Below, in pieces: positions 33,949 through 41,647 of a DNA stretch of 47,773 nucleotides. This DNA is from an uncultured Prochlorococcus sp. (GTDB taxonomy: Bacteria; Cyanobacteriota; Cyanobacteriia; PCC-6307; Cyanobiaceae), in contig CACGHD010000011.1 in the NCBI GenBank assembly GCA_902572825.1, forward strand, positions 1 to 47,773. The letters run 5' to 3'. Every line of letters begins with the position of its first letter. The first letter of the stretch is position 1. The translations under genes and the position numbers were made by a program. Under the pieces are notes generated by a model that was not told the origin of the DNA, made no database searches, and was given only the letters and a program-made list of their open reading frames with translations.

Positions 33949-34215
33949 GTCCAATTGGACTAGGTGATCTCAACCGATGTTTCGGACAGCGGTTCGATTC
34001 CGCTCAACTCCACTATTTGGGGTTGTAATGGTTTCGACGGGGCATAAGGAAGGTGACTGAAGCCGGCTCGGTTAGAGCAAAAACACAAATGCTAACAAAA
34101 TCGTTAGTTTCTCCCGTCAAACAGCACCAGTTGCTGCTTGATCCTAAAGGAGATGGGGTTATATCAGCCTTATCAACCAAATGATACGAGGAGTCTGGAA
34201 GGACTCCACTTTTTT
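33949..34215 (+). ncRNA. ssrA: Circularly permuted (two-piece) tmRNA gene
   Basis: The acceptor part comes first. The T arm GCGG-TTCGATT-CCGC and acceptor strand CAACTCC plus A end at 34012. The coding part begins at 34019 with GGGGTTGTAATGGTTTCGAC, the usual tmRNA 5' end. CAACTCC and GGGGTTG pair over 7 positions including a G-U at the third pair, the alanine identity element. CTCAACCGA (33969-33977) can pair with TCGGTT-a-GAG (34068-34077), joining the two pieces as helix P2. The tag frame at 34091-34141 encodes ANKIVSFSRQTAPVAA and stop. The 5' boundary is approximate. Two-piece tmRNAs of this kind are established in Prochlorococcus and relatives. Confidence 0.95.
34190..34215 (+). terminator. 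Intrinsic terminator of the tmRNA gene
   Basis: GGAGTC (34190-34195) pairs with GACTCC (34202-34207) around a 6-base loop and is followed by AC and six Ts (34210-34215). It is the clearest intrinsic terminator in the window. The hairpin may also be part of the mature 3' end of the coding RNA. Confidence 0.7.
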
Positions 34216-34369
34216 AAATTACTAAGAAGTTGTAATAGATAATTTATTAGTGTGTAAATATTGCTGCAAATGCTTGTATTAAAAAGGATTTTTTTAATTT
34301 TATAAGTATAAATACTGAGAAGATAAGTTTTAAATTAATTTATCTTATGAAAGAATCGAATCTTGCGAA
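34216..34369. other. AT-rich spacer after the tmRNA
   Basis: No gene is recognised in this spacer. It contains an inverted repeat AAGATAA (34319-34325 region) and TTATCTT (34340-34346) just before the next small ORF, and an 11-codon chance ORF. A promoter or leader for the 48-residue ORF is the most that can be proposed. Confidence 0.3.
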
Positions 34370-34516
34370 ATGGAATCTAATAAAAAACTGAATGACTTGA
34401 TAATAAATCTCAAACCAAAAGTTATTAGATTCACTGGCGAAAAATTTCCCAATGAACTATGGAATAGTGGTTGTCCAAAAAAAAATAAGAAAATATCTAG
34501 CGAAAAATTTAATTAA
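34370..34516 (+). CDS. Possible 48-residue protein downstream of tmRNA
   Basis: An ATG frame gives a basic, soluble peptide beginning MESNKKLNDLIINLKPKVIR, with FTGEKFPNELWNSGCPKKN in the middle, and ends with a Lys/Ser-rich tail. It fills the space between ssrA and the aldo/keto reductase gene and its stop overlaps that gene's stop by 4 bases, the same end-to-end packing seen at the other convergent pairs here. There is no clear ribosome-binding site. No family is recognised. The packing is the main support. Confidence 0.45.
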   Translation: MESNKKLNDLIINLKPKVIRFTGEKFPNELWNSGCPKKNKKISSEKFN

Positions 34517-35475
34517 ATACTTGAAAAAGGATTTTTAGGCATTTTTTTTAAACATTTTTTTGATAATTCCTGAAGTACTTTAAATTCACTTTTATTTAAA
34601 TTCCACTTGAATACATTCGATACATCTATAACTTGAGATTTTTTTCGCATTCCAACGAGAGGAATAGCTCCTTGATAACAACACCAATTAATTGCTACTT
34701 GCGCTTGGGAAACTGATCTTTGATTTGCAATTCTTTTTAAACACCTCCGCAATTCATATGTTGGTTTTTTATAGTTTTCAAATAATACATTGCGAATAAA
34801 ACTTTTTTCTTTGTTCTGTTCTTTCTCTGGATCAATACAAAGAATTCCAAAAGATAAAGGACTATAAGCAAAAAAATCTATATTATTTTCGTCGCAAATT
34901 TTTTTTACCTGATATTGTTTTCCTAAATCGGGAGCAAGCAAAGAAAACTGTATTTGAACACTCTTTATGCTCTGATCTCTTTTTGCTAAGAAATTAATTA
35001 ATTTCATCAATCTTTTAGGGCCTATATTTGATAAACCTATTTGAAAATCAAAGCCTTCATCTTTTAAATCGCAAAGATTATTCAACAGCCCTAATTCCTG
35101 CCAAGGATTGTATTTTGCAGTTGACCAATGTAATTGCACAATATCTAATTTGTTATTAAGTCTTTCTAAACTTTTCAAAAAAGGTTTATTAAAACCTCTG
35201 TTACCTATTCTCCAGGGATAAGGTGCAAGTTTGGTTGCTACTTGAATTCTTTTTTTCTTTGCTGAAGGAGTATTTTGTAAAAATTTTCCTATCAACAATT
35301 CACTTCTACCCTGAAGATTCCCAGTACCGTAAGAATCTGCAGTATCGATTAGATCGAAACCTCTTCGTAACGCTTCATTATATGTCTCACGTAAATCATC
35401 GTCATTTGTAGATTGGTAATTCCAGAAAAGCTTATTCCCCCAAGACCACGTACCTAATCCAATTCTTTTCTTCAC
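34513..35475 (-). CDS. Aldo/keto reductase
   Basis: A 320-residue NADPH-dependent oxidoreductase with a TIM-barrel fold. The catalytic tetrad is visible: Asp44 and Tyr49 in DLIDTADSYGTG, Lys82 in VATKLAP, and His116 in DIVQLHWS. The C-terminal cofactor region includes AIPLVGMRKKSQV. The starting GTG at 35475 gives MKKRIGLGTWSWG, the normal AKR N-terminus. The substrate is unknown; it falls in the broad cyanobacterial group related to potassium channel beta subunits and pyridoxal reductases. Confidence 0.92.
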   Translation of the reverse strand: MKKRIGLGTWSWGNKLFWNYQSTNDDDLRETYNEALRRGFDLIDTADSYGTGNLQGRSELLIGKFLQNTPSAKKKRIQVATKLAPYPWRIGNRGFNKPFLKSLERLNNKLDIVQLHWSTAKYNPWQELGLLNNLCDLKDEGFDFQIGLSNIGPKRLMKLINFLAKRDQSIKSVQIQFSLLAPDLGKQYQVKKICDENNIDFFAYSPLSFGILCIDPEKEQNKEKSFIRNVLFENYKKPTYELRRCLKRIANQRSVSQAQVAINWCCYQGAIPLVGMRKKSQVIDVSNVFKWNLNKSEFKVLQELSKKCLKKMPKNPFSSI

Positions 35476-35570
35476 TAGCCAATTTAAATAAGCAACTATA
35501 TAAGGTTATCTAAAAATATTAACTTCTTTAAAATATTTCAAAAAATAAGTTTTAAAGCATTAAAAATCAA

Positions 35571-35612
35571 TTTCTCTTGACATTAAGAAATTATTCTCCA
35601 AAGTAAGAGAAA
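35571..35612 (+). promoter_or_regulatory. Inverted repeat and possible promoter before the ParA-like gene
   Basis: TTTCTCTT (35571-35578) and AAGAGAAA (35605-35612) form an 8-base inverted repeat with a 26-base spacer. A TTGACA -35-like hexamer (35577-35582) overlaps the left arm, and the right arm contains the purine-rich stretch before the TTG start at 35626. It could be an operator or an RNA hairpin controlling translation. The matching -10 element is not obvious. Confidence 0.35.
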
Positions 35613-35625
35613 TAAAAATAAAAAA

Positions 35626-36297
35626 TTGTTCATTACCGTTTGCGGACAAAAAGGGGGGGTAGCCAAGACCTGTACAAGTATTCACCTTGCTAGTGTTTGG
35701 CATTCTGAAGGTAAAAAAGTTTGCATAGTTGATGCCGACAAGAATAGATCTGCTTTAGCATACGCATCAAGAGGCAATCTTCCATTTCCAGTTTTCCCCG
35801 TCAGTTCAGCTGCTAAAGCATCAAGATCATCAGAAATTGTAATAACTGATGGTCAGGCTAGCAGTGATCAAGAAGAACTTAAACACTTAGCGTATGGTTC
35901 AGATTTAGTTATCTTACCTACAACTGCAAAAGCAAGATCAGTAGAATTAACTGTTGAACTAGCTAATTTATTAAGCAACTTAAAAGTTAACCATGCTGTA
36001 GTAATAGTAAAAGTTGATTTTAGACAGCAAAAAGCAGCACTACAAGCCAAAGCAGCTCTAGAAAATTTTGGTTTATATGTTTTTGATACATTTATACCCT
36101 TACTTTCAGCATTTGATAAAGCAGAAGCCTCGGGCAATGCTGTATTTGAAGCTGTAGACGATTTAGGTAGATCAGACCCTCGTCGAATGACGGGCTGGTC
36201 TGCTTATTGTTCAATTGCCTCACAAATTCCATGCCTGATTTCGAAGCCCTCATCCGACACCAACAACTTAAACAACCAACAACCAATCAGCGCTTAA
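35626..36297 (+). CDS. Orphan ParA/MinD-type ATPase
   Basis: A 223-residue P-loop ATPase of the ParA superfamily, which positions cargo on nucleoid or membrane. The deviant Walker A is QKGGVAKT (8-15), with the signature Lys9 kept and Ala in place of the usual Gly before Lys. Walker A-prime is CIVDADKN (33-40). DLVILPTTAKARSVE carries the Walker B-like strand. There is no ParB gene and it is not beside carboxysome genes, so it is not recognisable as McdA. The start is TTG. It ends inside a small membrane protein gene with which it overlaps by 67 bases. Confidence 0.85.
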   Translation: MFITVCGQKGGVAKTCTSIHLASVWHSEGKKVCIVDADKNRSALAYASRGNLPFPVFPVSSAAKASRSSEIVITDGQASSDQEELKHLAYGSDLVILPTTAKARSVELTVELANLLSNLKVNHAVVIVKVDFRQQKAALQAKAALENFGLYVFDTFIPLLSAFDKAEASGNAVFEAVDDLGRSDPRRMTGWSAYCSIASQIPCLISKPSSDTNNLNNQQPISA

Positions 36298-36473
36298 AAG
36301 TAGTTGATTCTCCAAATTTTGAAGAAGAAAAAAACGAAAAAGCAATAATTAGAAAATCTGGATTATTAGTTAATTTTTTTGGAGGTTTTATAGGCTCTTT
36401 AATTGGAACTTTAACAATACTGTTTCTTTATATGAATGAATATCTACCATTAGATTTACTAAAACTTAAGTAG
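36231..36473 (+). CDS. Small membrane protein overlapping the ParA-like gene
   Basis: An 80-residue protein from ATG 36231 (MPDFEALIRHQQLK). It has a basic, Gln-rich N-terminus, an acidic linker (about 28-42), and one strong membrane helix (LLVNFFGGFIGSLIGTLTILFLY, about 46-68). The first 67 bases are read in another frame inside the ParA-like gene. No start codon exists in this frame between the ParA stop and the helix, so if the gene is real the overlap is real. Upstream starts to 36207 exist but look unneeded. Tail-anchored layout and coupling suggest a partner of the ATPase; this is inference. Confidence 0.65.
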   Translation: MPDFEALIRHQQLKQPTTNQRLKVVDSPNFEEEKNEKAIIRKSGLLVNFFGGFIGSLIGTLTILFLYMNEYLPLDLLKLK

Positions 36474-37704
36474 TATATTCGCTATTTATTTCAACATACT
36501 TTTTAGAAAGATCGCACCCCCAAGCTGTGCCTTTCGATTCGCCAGAATTAAGATTAATCATAATTTTTACAATATCATCTACTAAATATCTACCTTTCAT
36601 TCTGGACTGAATATAGTCTGTAACTTTTTGTGGATCATATTTTTGTAACTTGCCGTTTTCCAAAATCTGAGCGTTTCCAATATACAAATCAATCTCATTA
36701 AGGTTGAATTTAACTCCAGAATTACCTGCAGCTGAAATAATTCTTCCCCAATTCGGATCACAACCATGTATTGCAGTTTTTACCAAGGCAGAATTACAAA
36801 TAGATTTCGCGAGCATAATTGCATCATCTGTATTTTTTGCTCCTTGAACCAAAACTTCTAATAAACAATTTGCTCCCTCTCCATCCCTTGCAATATTTTT
36901 TGCCAAGTTCTGACATACAATATCAATACCTTGTTGGATAATTGGGAAAAACCTTTTTTCAATTTTTTCTCCTGCATTTATACCAACAAAAGAATCATTT
37001 GTGCTTGTCTCTCCATCAACTGATATTGCATTAAAAGATTTTTTAACCGCAATAGCAATCATTTTGTCCCATTCTTCTTTTTGAATACCCGCATCACAGG
37101 TTAGAAAAGCAAGCATAGTAGCCATGTTGGGGTAAATCATTCCTGAACCTTTTGCAAATCCTGCTATTTTTATTTTTCTACCTTGAAAAACCGTCTCTAT
37201 TGACACTTTTTTCAAAGTCAAATCAGTAGTTAAAATTGCTTCTGCTGCATTTTGAAAATTATTAATCTTTAAATCACTAACTAAATTCGGTAAATTTTTT
37301 ACTAAATCATTTATTTGTATTGGCACACCAATTACACCAGTTGAGCACATTAAAACTTCTTCTTCTTTTATTCCTAAAAGTTCCGCAATCTTTCCTGTAG
37401 CAATTTGAAAATGTTGAATACCAAGATTTCCTGTACATGCATTTGCTTGACCAGAATTAATTAGTATTGCTCTTACAAAACCTGAAGTTGTTTTAATCCT
37501 TTCCTCACAAATATCCACACAAGAAGCGCGAACTATTGATTGGGTAAACATCCCACTAAAAATACTTCCTTTTGGAGCGAGTATTAGTGCTAAATCTTTT
37601 TTATTAGAAGCTTTTAAACCAGCAGATATGCCAGCAAAAAGAAACCCATTGGGTGTTACCTTACTGTCATCAATAAACGACCAATTGGAATCTAACTGGC
37701 TCAA
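36466..37704 (-). CDS. argJ: Bifunctional ornithine acetyltransferase / N-acetylglutamate synthase
   Basis: A 412-residue enzyme of the acetyl-cycling arginine pathway that moves acetyl from N-acetylornithine to glutamate. The precursor self-cleaves between Ala195 and Thr196 in MATML, making alpha and beta chains with Thr196 as the nucleophile. The nearby KGSGMIYPN and the oxyanion STGVIGVP segment are present. The start is TTG at 37704 (MSQLDSNWSF). Its 3' end overlaps the small membrane protein gene by 8 bases. speA, which consumes arginine, is in the same window at 41.6 kb. Confidence 0.96.
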   Translation of the reverse strand: MSQLDSNWSFIDDSKVTPNGFLFAGISAGLKASNKKDLALILAPKGSIFSGMFTQSIVRASCVDICEERIKTTSGFVRAILINSGQANACTGNLGIQHFQIATGKIAELLGIKEEEVLMCSTGVIGVPIQINDLVKNLPNLVSDLKINNFQNAAEAILTTDLTLKKVSIETVFQGRKIKIAGFAKGSGMIYPNMATMLAFLTCDAGIQKEEWDKMIAIAVKKSFNAISVDGETSTNDSFVGINAGEKIEKRFFPIIQQGIDIVCQNLAKNIARDGEGANCLLEVLVQGAKNTDDAIMLAKSICNSALVKTAIHGCDPNWGRIISAAGNSGVKFNLNEIDLYIGNAQILENGKLQKYDPQKVTDYIQSRMKGRYLVDDIVKIMINLNSGESKGTAWGCDLSKKYVEINSEYTT

Positions 37705-37780
37705 ATTTTTTAATATTTTAATTCATACTAACTACTCTTTAATACTAAAGAAACTAAGTAATTAGATTATTATTAATTAT

Positions 37781-38398
37781 ATGGATATTCTTCAAAAATC
37801 AAAAAACAACCAAAGAAGGATTGGTTTAACAGGAGGTATTGCAAGTGGGAAGACAACCATAACTAATTACATTAGAAAACATAAAAACATACCAATATTA
37901 GATGCAGATGATATTTCAAGAGAATTAATCAAACCAAACACATATGGATATAAGAAAATTTTAGATTATTTTGGAAATAAAATTATTGATAATAAGAGCA
38001 ATTCAGAAAGGGAAATAAACAGAAAACTATTAAGGAACGTTATTTTTAAACATTCATCAAGCAAGGAATGGATTGAAAAACTGCTTCACCCCTTAATTAA
38101 AGAAAGAATGATAGAAGAATGCAGTCAATACAAAAATAATCAAACAATAGTATTGGTTATTCCATTATTGTTTGAAGCAAAATTCGAAGATATTTGCACT
38201 GAAATATGGTTAGTTAAATGCCCTAGAGAACTGCAAAAAAACAGACTTATCACAAGAGATAAAATTAGTGAAAAAGAAGCATATGAATTGATAAATTTTC
38301 AATTAAGTTTTGAAGAAAAAAGAAAATTTTCAGATATTATTTTAGATAATACGGATGATCAAAATAAATGGATCAATACGATAAAAGAGCTTCTTTAA
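37781..38398 (+). CDS. coaE: Dephospho-CoA kinase
   Basis: A 205-residue P-loop kinase catalysing the last step of CoA synthesis. The P-loop is GLTGGIASGKTT (15-26), followed by ILDADDISRELI (about 39-50) and HPLIKERM (about 105-112), both typical of CoaE, and a lid region with RLITRDKISEKEA. It diverges from argJ across 76 bases and meets gatB 3 bases apart at its 3' end. Confidence 0.95.
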   Translation: MDILQKSKNNQRRIGLTGGIASGKTTITNYIRKHKNIPILDADDISRELIKPNTYGYKKILDYFGNKIIDNKSNSEREINRKLLRNVIFKHSSSKEWIEKLLHPLIKERMIEECSQYKNNQTIVLVIPLLFEAKFEDICTEIWLVKCPRELQKNRLITRDKISEKEAYELINFQLSFEEKRKFSDIILDNTDDQNKWINTIKELL

Positions 38399-38401
38399 AC
38401 T

Positions 38402-39874
38402 TTAACTATTCAATTTTTCCATAAGAAGTTTATTTGCAAGTTTAGGGTCAGCTTTACCTTTTGTTCTTTTCATAAGTTGACCAACAAAAAAACCAAGTAA
38501 CTTAGTTTTGCCATTTTTAAATGCTTGAACTTCATTTGGATGTTCATTTATAAGTTCATCAATTATTGGTAAAATACTTGAAGAATCAGATATCATTGCC
38601 AACCCTTTTTCTTCAACTAATTTTTTCGGAGAAATATTTTTTTGAATAAGTTCAGGTAAAATTTCTTTTGCAATTTTTCCACTAATTATATTATTTGAAA
38701 TCATACTAATCATTTCAGCAAGATTTTCAGGACTAAGCTTTAATTCACTAAAACTTAGTTTGTTTGATTTTAAATAGCCCACAATATCACTCGTTACCCA
38801 ATTTGAAGCTAGTTTGGCCTCGGCACCATTTGCTACTGTTTCTTCAAAAAAGTTTGCCATACTTATTTCATCAGAAATTACCCTTGCATCATATGCAGAC
38901 AAACCAAATTGACTTACATATTTATTTCTTTTCTTTGAAGGTAATTCTGGTAGTTCTTTAAACCATATTTCTTTTTGAGCTTTTGTTATTTCAATTGGAC
39001 CTAAGTCAGGATCAGGAAAATATCTATAGTCACTGCTACCTTCTTTTAATCTCATACTTTTCGTTAATTGCTTAGCTTCATCCCATAACCTTGTTTCTTG
39101 GAAAATTTTTCCTCCATTTTCATAAACTTCTATTTGTCTGGCTATTTCGTACTCACAAGCCTTTTGAATTGCAGAAAATGAATTCATATTTTTTATTTCC
39201 ACTTTGGTACCAAAAGGAGAATTAGGTCCTTTTCTAACTGAAATATTGACATCACAGCGTAATGAACCCTCTTGCATATTTCCGTCTGATACGCCTAGAT
39301 ATCTAACTGTTCTTCTAATCTCTGAAGCATATTCAGATGCCTCTTTACCTGATCTGATATCTGGTTTACTTACAATTTCACAAAGAGCTATTCCGGCACG
39401 ATTGTAATCAACTAAAGAATATTTAGAGCCAGCTAATCTATCACTTCCTGAATGGACTAGTTTTCCGGCGTCTTCTTCCATATGTAGCCTCTCTATACCA
39501 ATTTTTTTGATATAAGGTTCTTTATCTTTTTCAATTATTTCAACTTCTAACCAGCCATTTTCAGCTAGTGGCTCATCAAATTGTGAAATTTGATAATTTT
39601 TAGGCAGATCAGGATAAAAATATTGTTTTCTATCAAATTTACAATGTTCTGCAACGTTTAAATTTAATGCTAACGAAGTTTTTACAGCATACTCAAGAAC
39701 AGTCTCATTCAGAACTGGAAGAGTTCCTGGTAACCCACAAACTACAGGATCTATATGTGTATTAGGTGCATCACCAAAAGCTGTTGAAGCAGATGTGAAT
39801 ATTTTACTTTTCGTATTAAGCTGTACATGAGTTTCCAAACCAATCACAGCTTCCCAAGATTCCAAATTGTTCAT
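38402..39874 (-). CDS. gatB: Aspartyl/glutamyl-tRNA amidotransferase subunit B
   Basis: A 490-residue subunit of GatCAB, which converts Glu-tRNA(Gln) and Asp-tRNA(Asn) to the amidated forms in organisms lacking GlnRS or AsnRS. The N-terminus WEAVIGLETHVQLNTKSK and the kinase-like core LPDLPKNYQISQFDEP, MEEDAGK, DYNRAGIALCEIVS and RCDVNISVR are all intact. The C-terminal tail domain is complete. ATG 39874 starts MNNLESWEAVIGLE; a longer frame to 39931 adds 19 hydrophobic residues that have no family counterpart. Confidence 0.97.
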   Translation of the reverse strand: MNNLESWEAVIGLETHVQLNTKSKIFTSASTAFGDAPNTHIDPVVCGLPGTLPVLNETVLEYAVKTSLALNLNVAEHCKFDRKQYFYPDLPKNYQISQFDEPLAENGWLEVEIIEKDKEPYIKKIGIERLHMEEDAGKLVHSGSDRLAGSKYSLVDYNRAGIALCEIVSKPDIRSGKEASEYASEIRRTVRYLGVSDGNMQEGSLRCDVNISVRKGPNSPFGTKVEIKNMNSFSAIQKACEYEIARQIEVYENGGKIFQETRLWDEAKQLTKSMRLKEGSSDYRYFPDPDLGPIEITKAQKEIWFKELPELPSKKRNKYVSQFGLSAYDARVISDEISMANFFEETVANGAEAKLASNWVTSDIVGYLKSNKLSFSELKLSPENLAEMISMISNNIISGKIAKEILPELIQKNISPKKLVEEKGLAMISDSSSILPIIDELINEHPNEVQAFKNGKTKLLGFFVGQLMKRTKGKADPKLANKLLMEKLNS

Positions 39875-39953
39875 TATCAAAAGTCTCTTTATTAATATTA
39901 TTGGATATAAAGGAAAAGAGGACCAAAACACAAATAAAAATATTAATTTTTAA

Positions 39954-41063
39954 ATGGCACAAGAAACCAAAAATTCAATATTAATCATTGGCGGTGGACT
40001 TTTAGGTTTATCTATTGCTTATGAATTTTCTAGAAATAACTTCAAAGTTTTAGTTTTAAGCAAAAACAGAAATGAATCAGCTGGATTTGTTGCTGCAGGA
40101 ATGTTAGCTACTCATGCCGAAGGGCTCGAAAATGAATTACTTAAATTTGGCCAAGAAAGTCAAAATCTAATTCCAAAGTGGATAAAAAGTATTGAACAAG
40201 ATAGTAATATTAAATGCGGTTTAAAAAAATGTGGCATATTAGTTCCTTTTAAAAACAAAGAAGATCTTGAAGAGTTTCCTACTTATGAATATGGAAAATA
40301 TTTATCTCACAAAGATCTTCAAACAGAAATTAATGGAATAAATTCTATTTGGAAACATGGTTTACTTTTTGAACAAGATGGTCAAATAGATAATCGAAGA
40401 AGACTAATGCGTGCTCTTGAGAGAGCATGCTCCTTGCATGGAGTTGAATTTCAAGAGGGATCAGAAGTAGAGGATTTGACATTCGAAAAAAACAAAATTA
40501 CAGGTGCAAGAGTTTTATGTGCCACTGGGGAAATAAAAAAAATTAACTGCGAAAAAGCAATTATATGCAGCGGTGCTTGGAGTAAAAAAATTTTTAATAA
40601 GATTCCGGTCTTTCCTGTAAAGGGACAAATGCTATCAATACAAGGTCCAACAAATTTTTTGAAAAGAGTTATTTTTGGGCCAAAAACTTATCTAGTTCCC
40701 CGTGATGATGGCCTTATCATAGTTGGAGCGACAGTTGAAAAAGATTCAAAATTTAATCAGGGTAATACTCCTAATGGAATAAAAAAACTGCAAGAAGGCA
40801 TTCGCTCCTTATTACCAGAAGCTATTAATTGGCCACAAATGGAACATTGGTGGGGATTTAGACCTTGCACACCAGATCTGAAACCAATAATTGGAAAATC
40901 AAAAATTGAAAATCTTTTTATAGCTACAGGACATTACAGAAATGGAGTTTTATTTTCTGCAATAACAAGTGATCTTCTTTTGAAAATAGTTCAAAATAAA
41001 AATCTCAACGAAATAGAAAAAAGCTTTTTAGAAAAATTTAGTTTAGATAGATTTGCGATTTAA
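39954..41063 (+). CDS. thiO: Glycine oxidase ThiO-like FAD enzyme
   Basis: A 369-residue FAD-dependent amine oxidase of the DadA/ThiO group. The FAD fold is ILIIGGGLLGLSIAYEF (about 9-25). FVAAGMLATHAE (about 44-55) is the ThiO-type AAGMLAP-like box. The C-terminal end has WGFRPCTPDLKPIIG and TGHYRNGVLFS, typical of glycine oxidase. It supplies dehydroglycine for the thiazole ring of thiamine in aerobes. Unlike some cyanobacterial proteins it is not fused to ThiG. It diverges from gatB across 79 bases. Confidence 0.9.
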   Translation: MAQETKNSILIIGGGLLGLSIAYEFSRNNFKVLVLSKNRNESAGFVAAGMLATHAEGLENELLKFGQESQNLIPKWIKSIEQDSNIKCGLKKCGILVPFKNKEDLEEFPTYEYGKYLSHKDLQTEINGINSIWKHGLLFEQDGQIDNRRRLMRALERACSLHGVEFQEGSEVEDLTFEKNKITGARVLCATGEIKKINCEKAIICSGAWSKKIFNKIPVFPVKGQMLSIQGPTNFLKRVIFGPKTYLVPRDDGLIIVGATVEKDSKFNQGNTPNGIKKLQEGIRSLLPEAINWPQMEHWWGFRPCTPDLKPIIGKSKIENLFIATGHYRNGVLFSAITSDLLLKIVQNKNLNEIEKSFLEKFSLDRFAI

Positions 41064-41066
41064 ATT

Positions 41067-41525
41067 TTAATTTTCAGATCGCCATTTCGAATCAGAAGTT
41101 TCCCATTCACATAATTCCTCTTCGTTGAACCATAGATCAATTTCAAATTTTGCTGTATCTTCTCCATCAGACCCATGAATAATATTCCTCCCAATATCAA
41201 TAGCTAAATCACCTCTAATTGTTCCAGGCTCTGCTTCCAGAGGTTTTGTTGCACCTATTAGTTTTCTAGCACTCAAAATAACTCCTTCGCCTTCCCACAC
41301 CATTGCTACAACAGGGCCACTTGAAATAAAGTCTACTAAATCACCAAAAAAGGGTCTTTCTCTATGTACTCCATAATGATTTTGAGCAAGTTCTTTTGAA
41401 GGAATTAATTGCTTTAATCCAACCAATTTAAATCCTTTTTTTTCAAATCTGCCAATAATCTCAGAAACATATCCTCTTTGAACGCCATCTGGTTTAATTG
41501 CAATAAAGGTTCTCTCTTTAGTCAT
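41067..41525 (-). CDS. ndk: Nucleoside diphosphate kinase
   Basis: A 152-residue enzyme that equilibrates nucleoside di- and triphosphates. The phosphorylated His117 sits in NIIHGSDG, with the N-terminal [14 protein letters not shown] and the [16 protein letters not shown] segment conserved. Length and motifs are standard. It is convergent with thiO, 3 bases apart, and divergent from speA across 122 bases. Confidence 0.97.
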   Translation of the reverse strand: MTKERTFIAIKPDGVQRGYVSEIIGRFEKKGFKLVGLKQLIPSKELAQNHYGVHRERPFFGDLVDFISSGPVVAMVWEGEGVILSARKLIGATKPLEAEPGTIRGDLAIDIGRNIIHGSDGEDTAKFEIDLWFNEEELCEWETSDSKWRSEN

Positions 41526-41647
41526 TTAGTTTGTAATCACTCTATGTATATTCAACTTTTAGGTGGTAACTTGGCAAGTAATCATTAAAATAAAAGATAT
41601 TGTTTTGAGTTATTTTCAAAAACATTTATTAATCACTCAGAAATAAA

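Noticed and set aside
34347..34391. 14-codon ORF just before the 48-residue ORF
   Set aside because: Chance ATG in AT-rich DNA; could be an upstream ORF but nothing supports it.
36207..36230. Start upstream of ATG 36231 for the small membrane protein
   Set aside because: It would lengthen the overlap with the ParA-like gene without adding a plausible domain; ATG 36231 is sufficient.
39875..39931. N-terminal extension of gatB
   Set aside because: Nineteen extra hydrophobic residues have no counterpart; ATG 39874 gives the standard GatB start.
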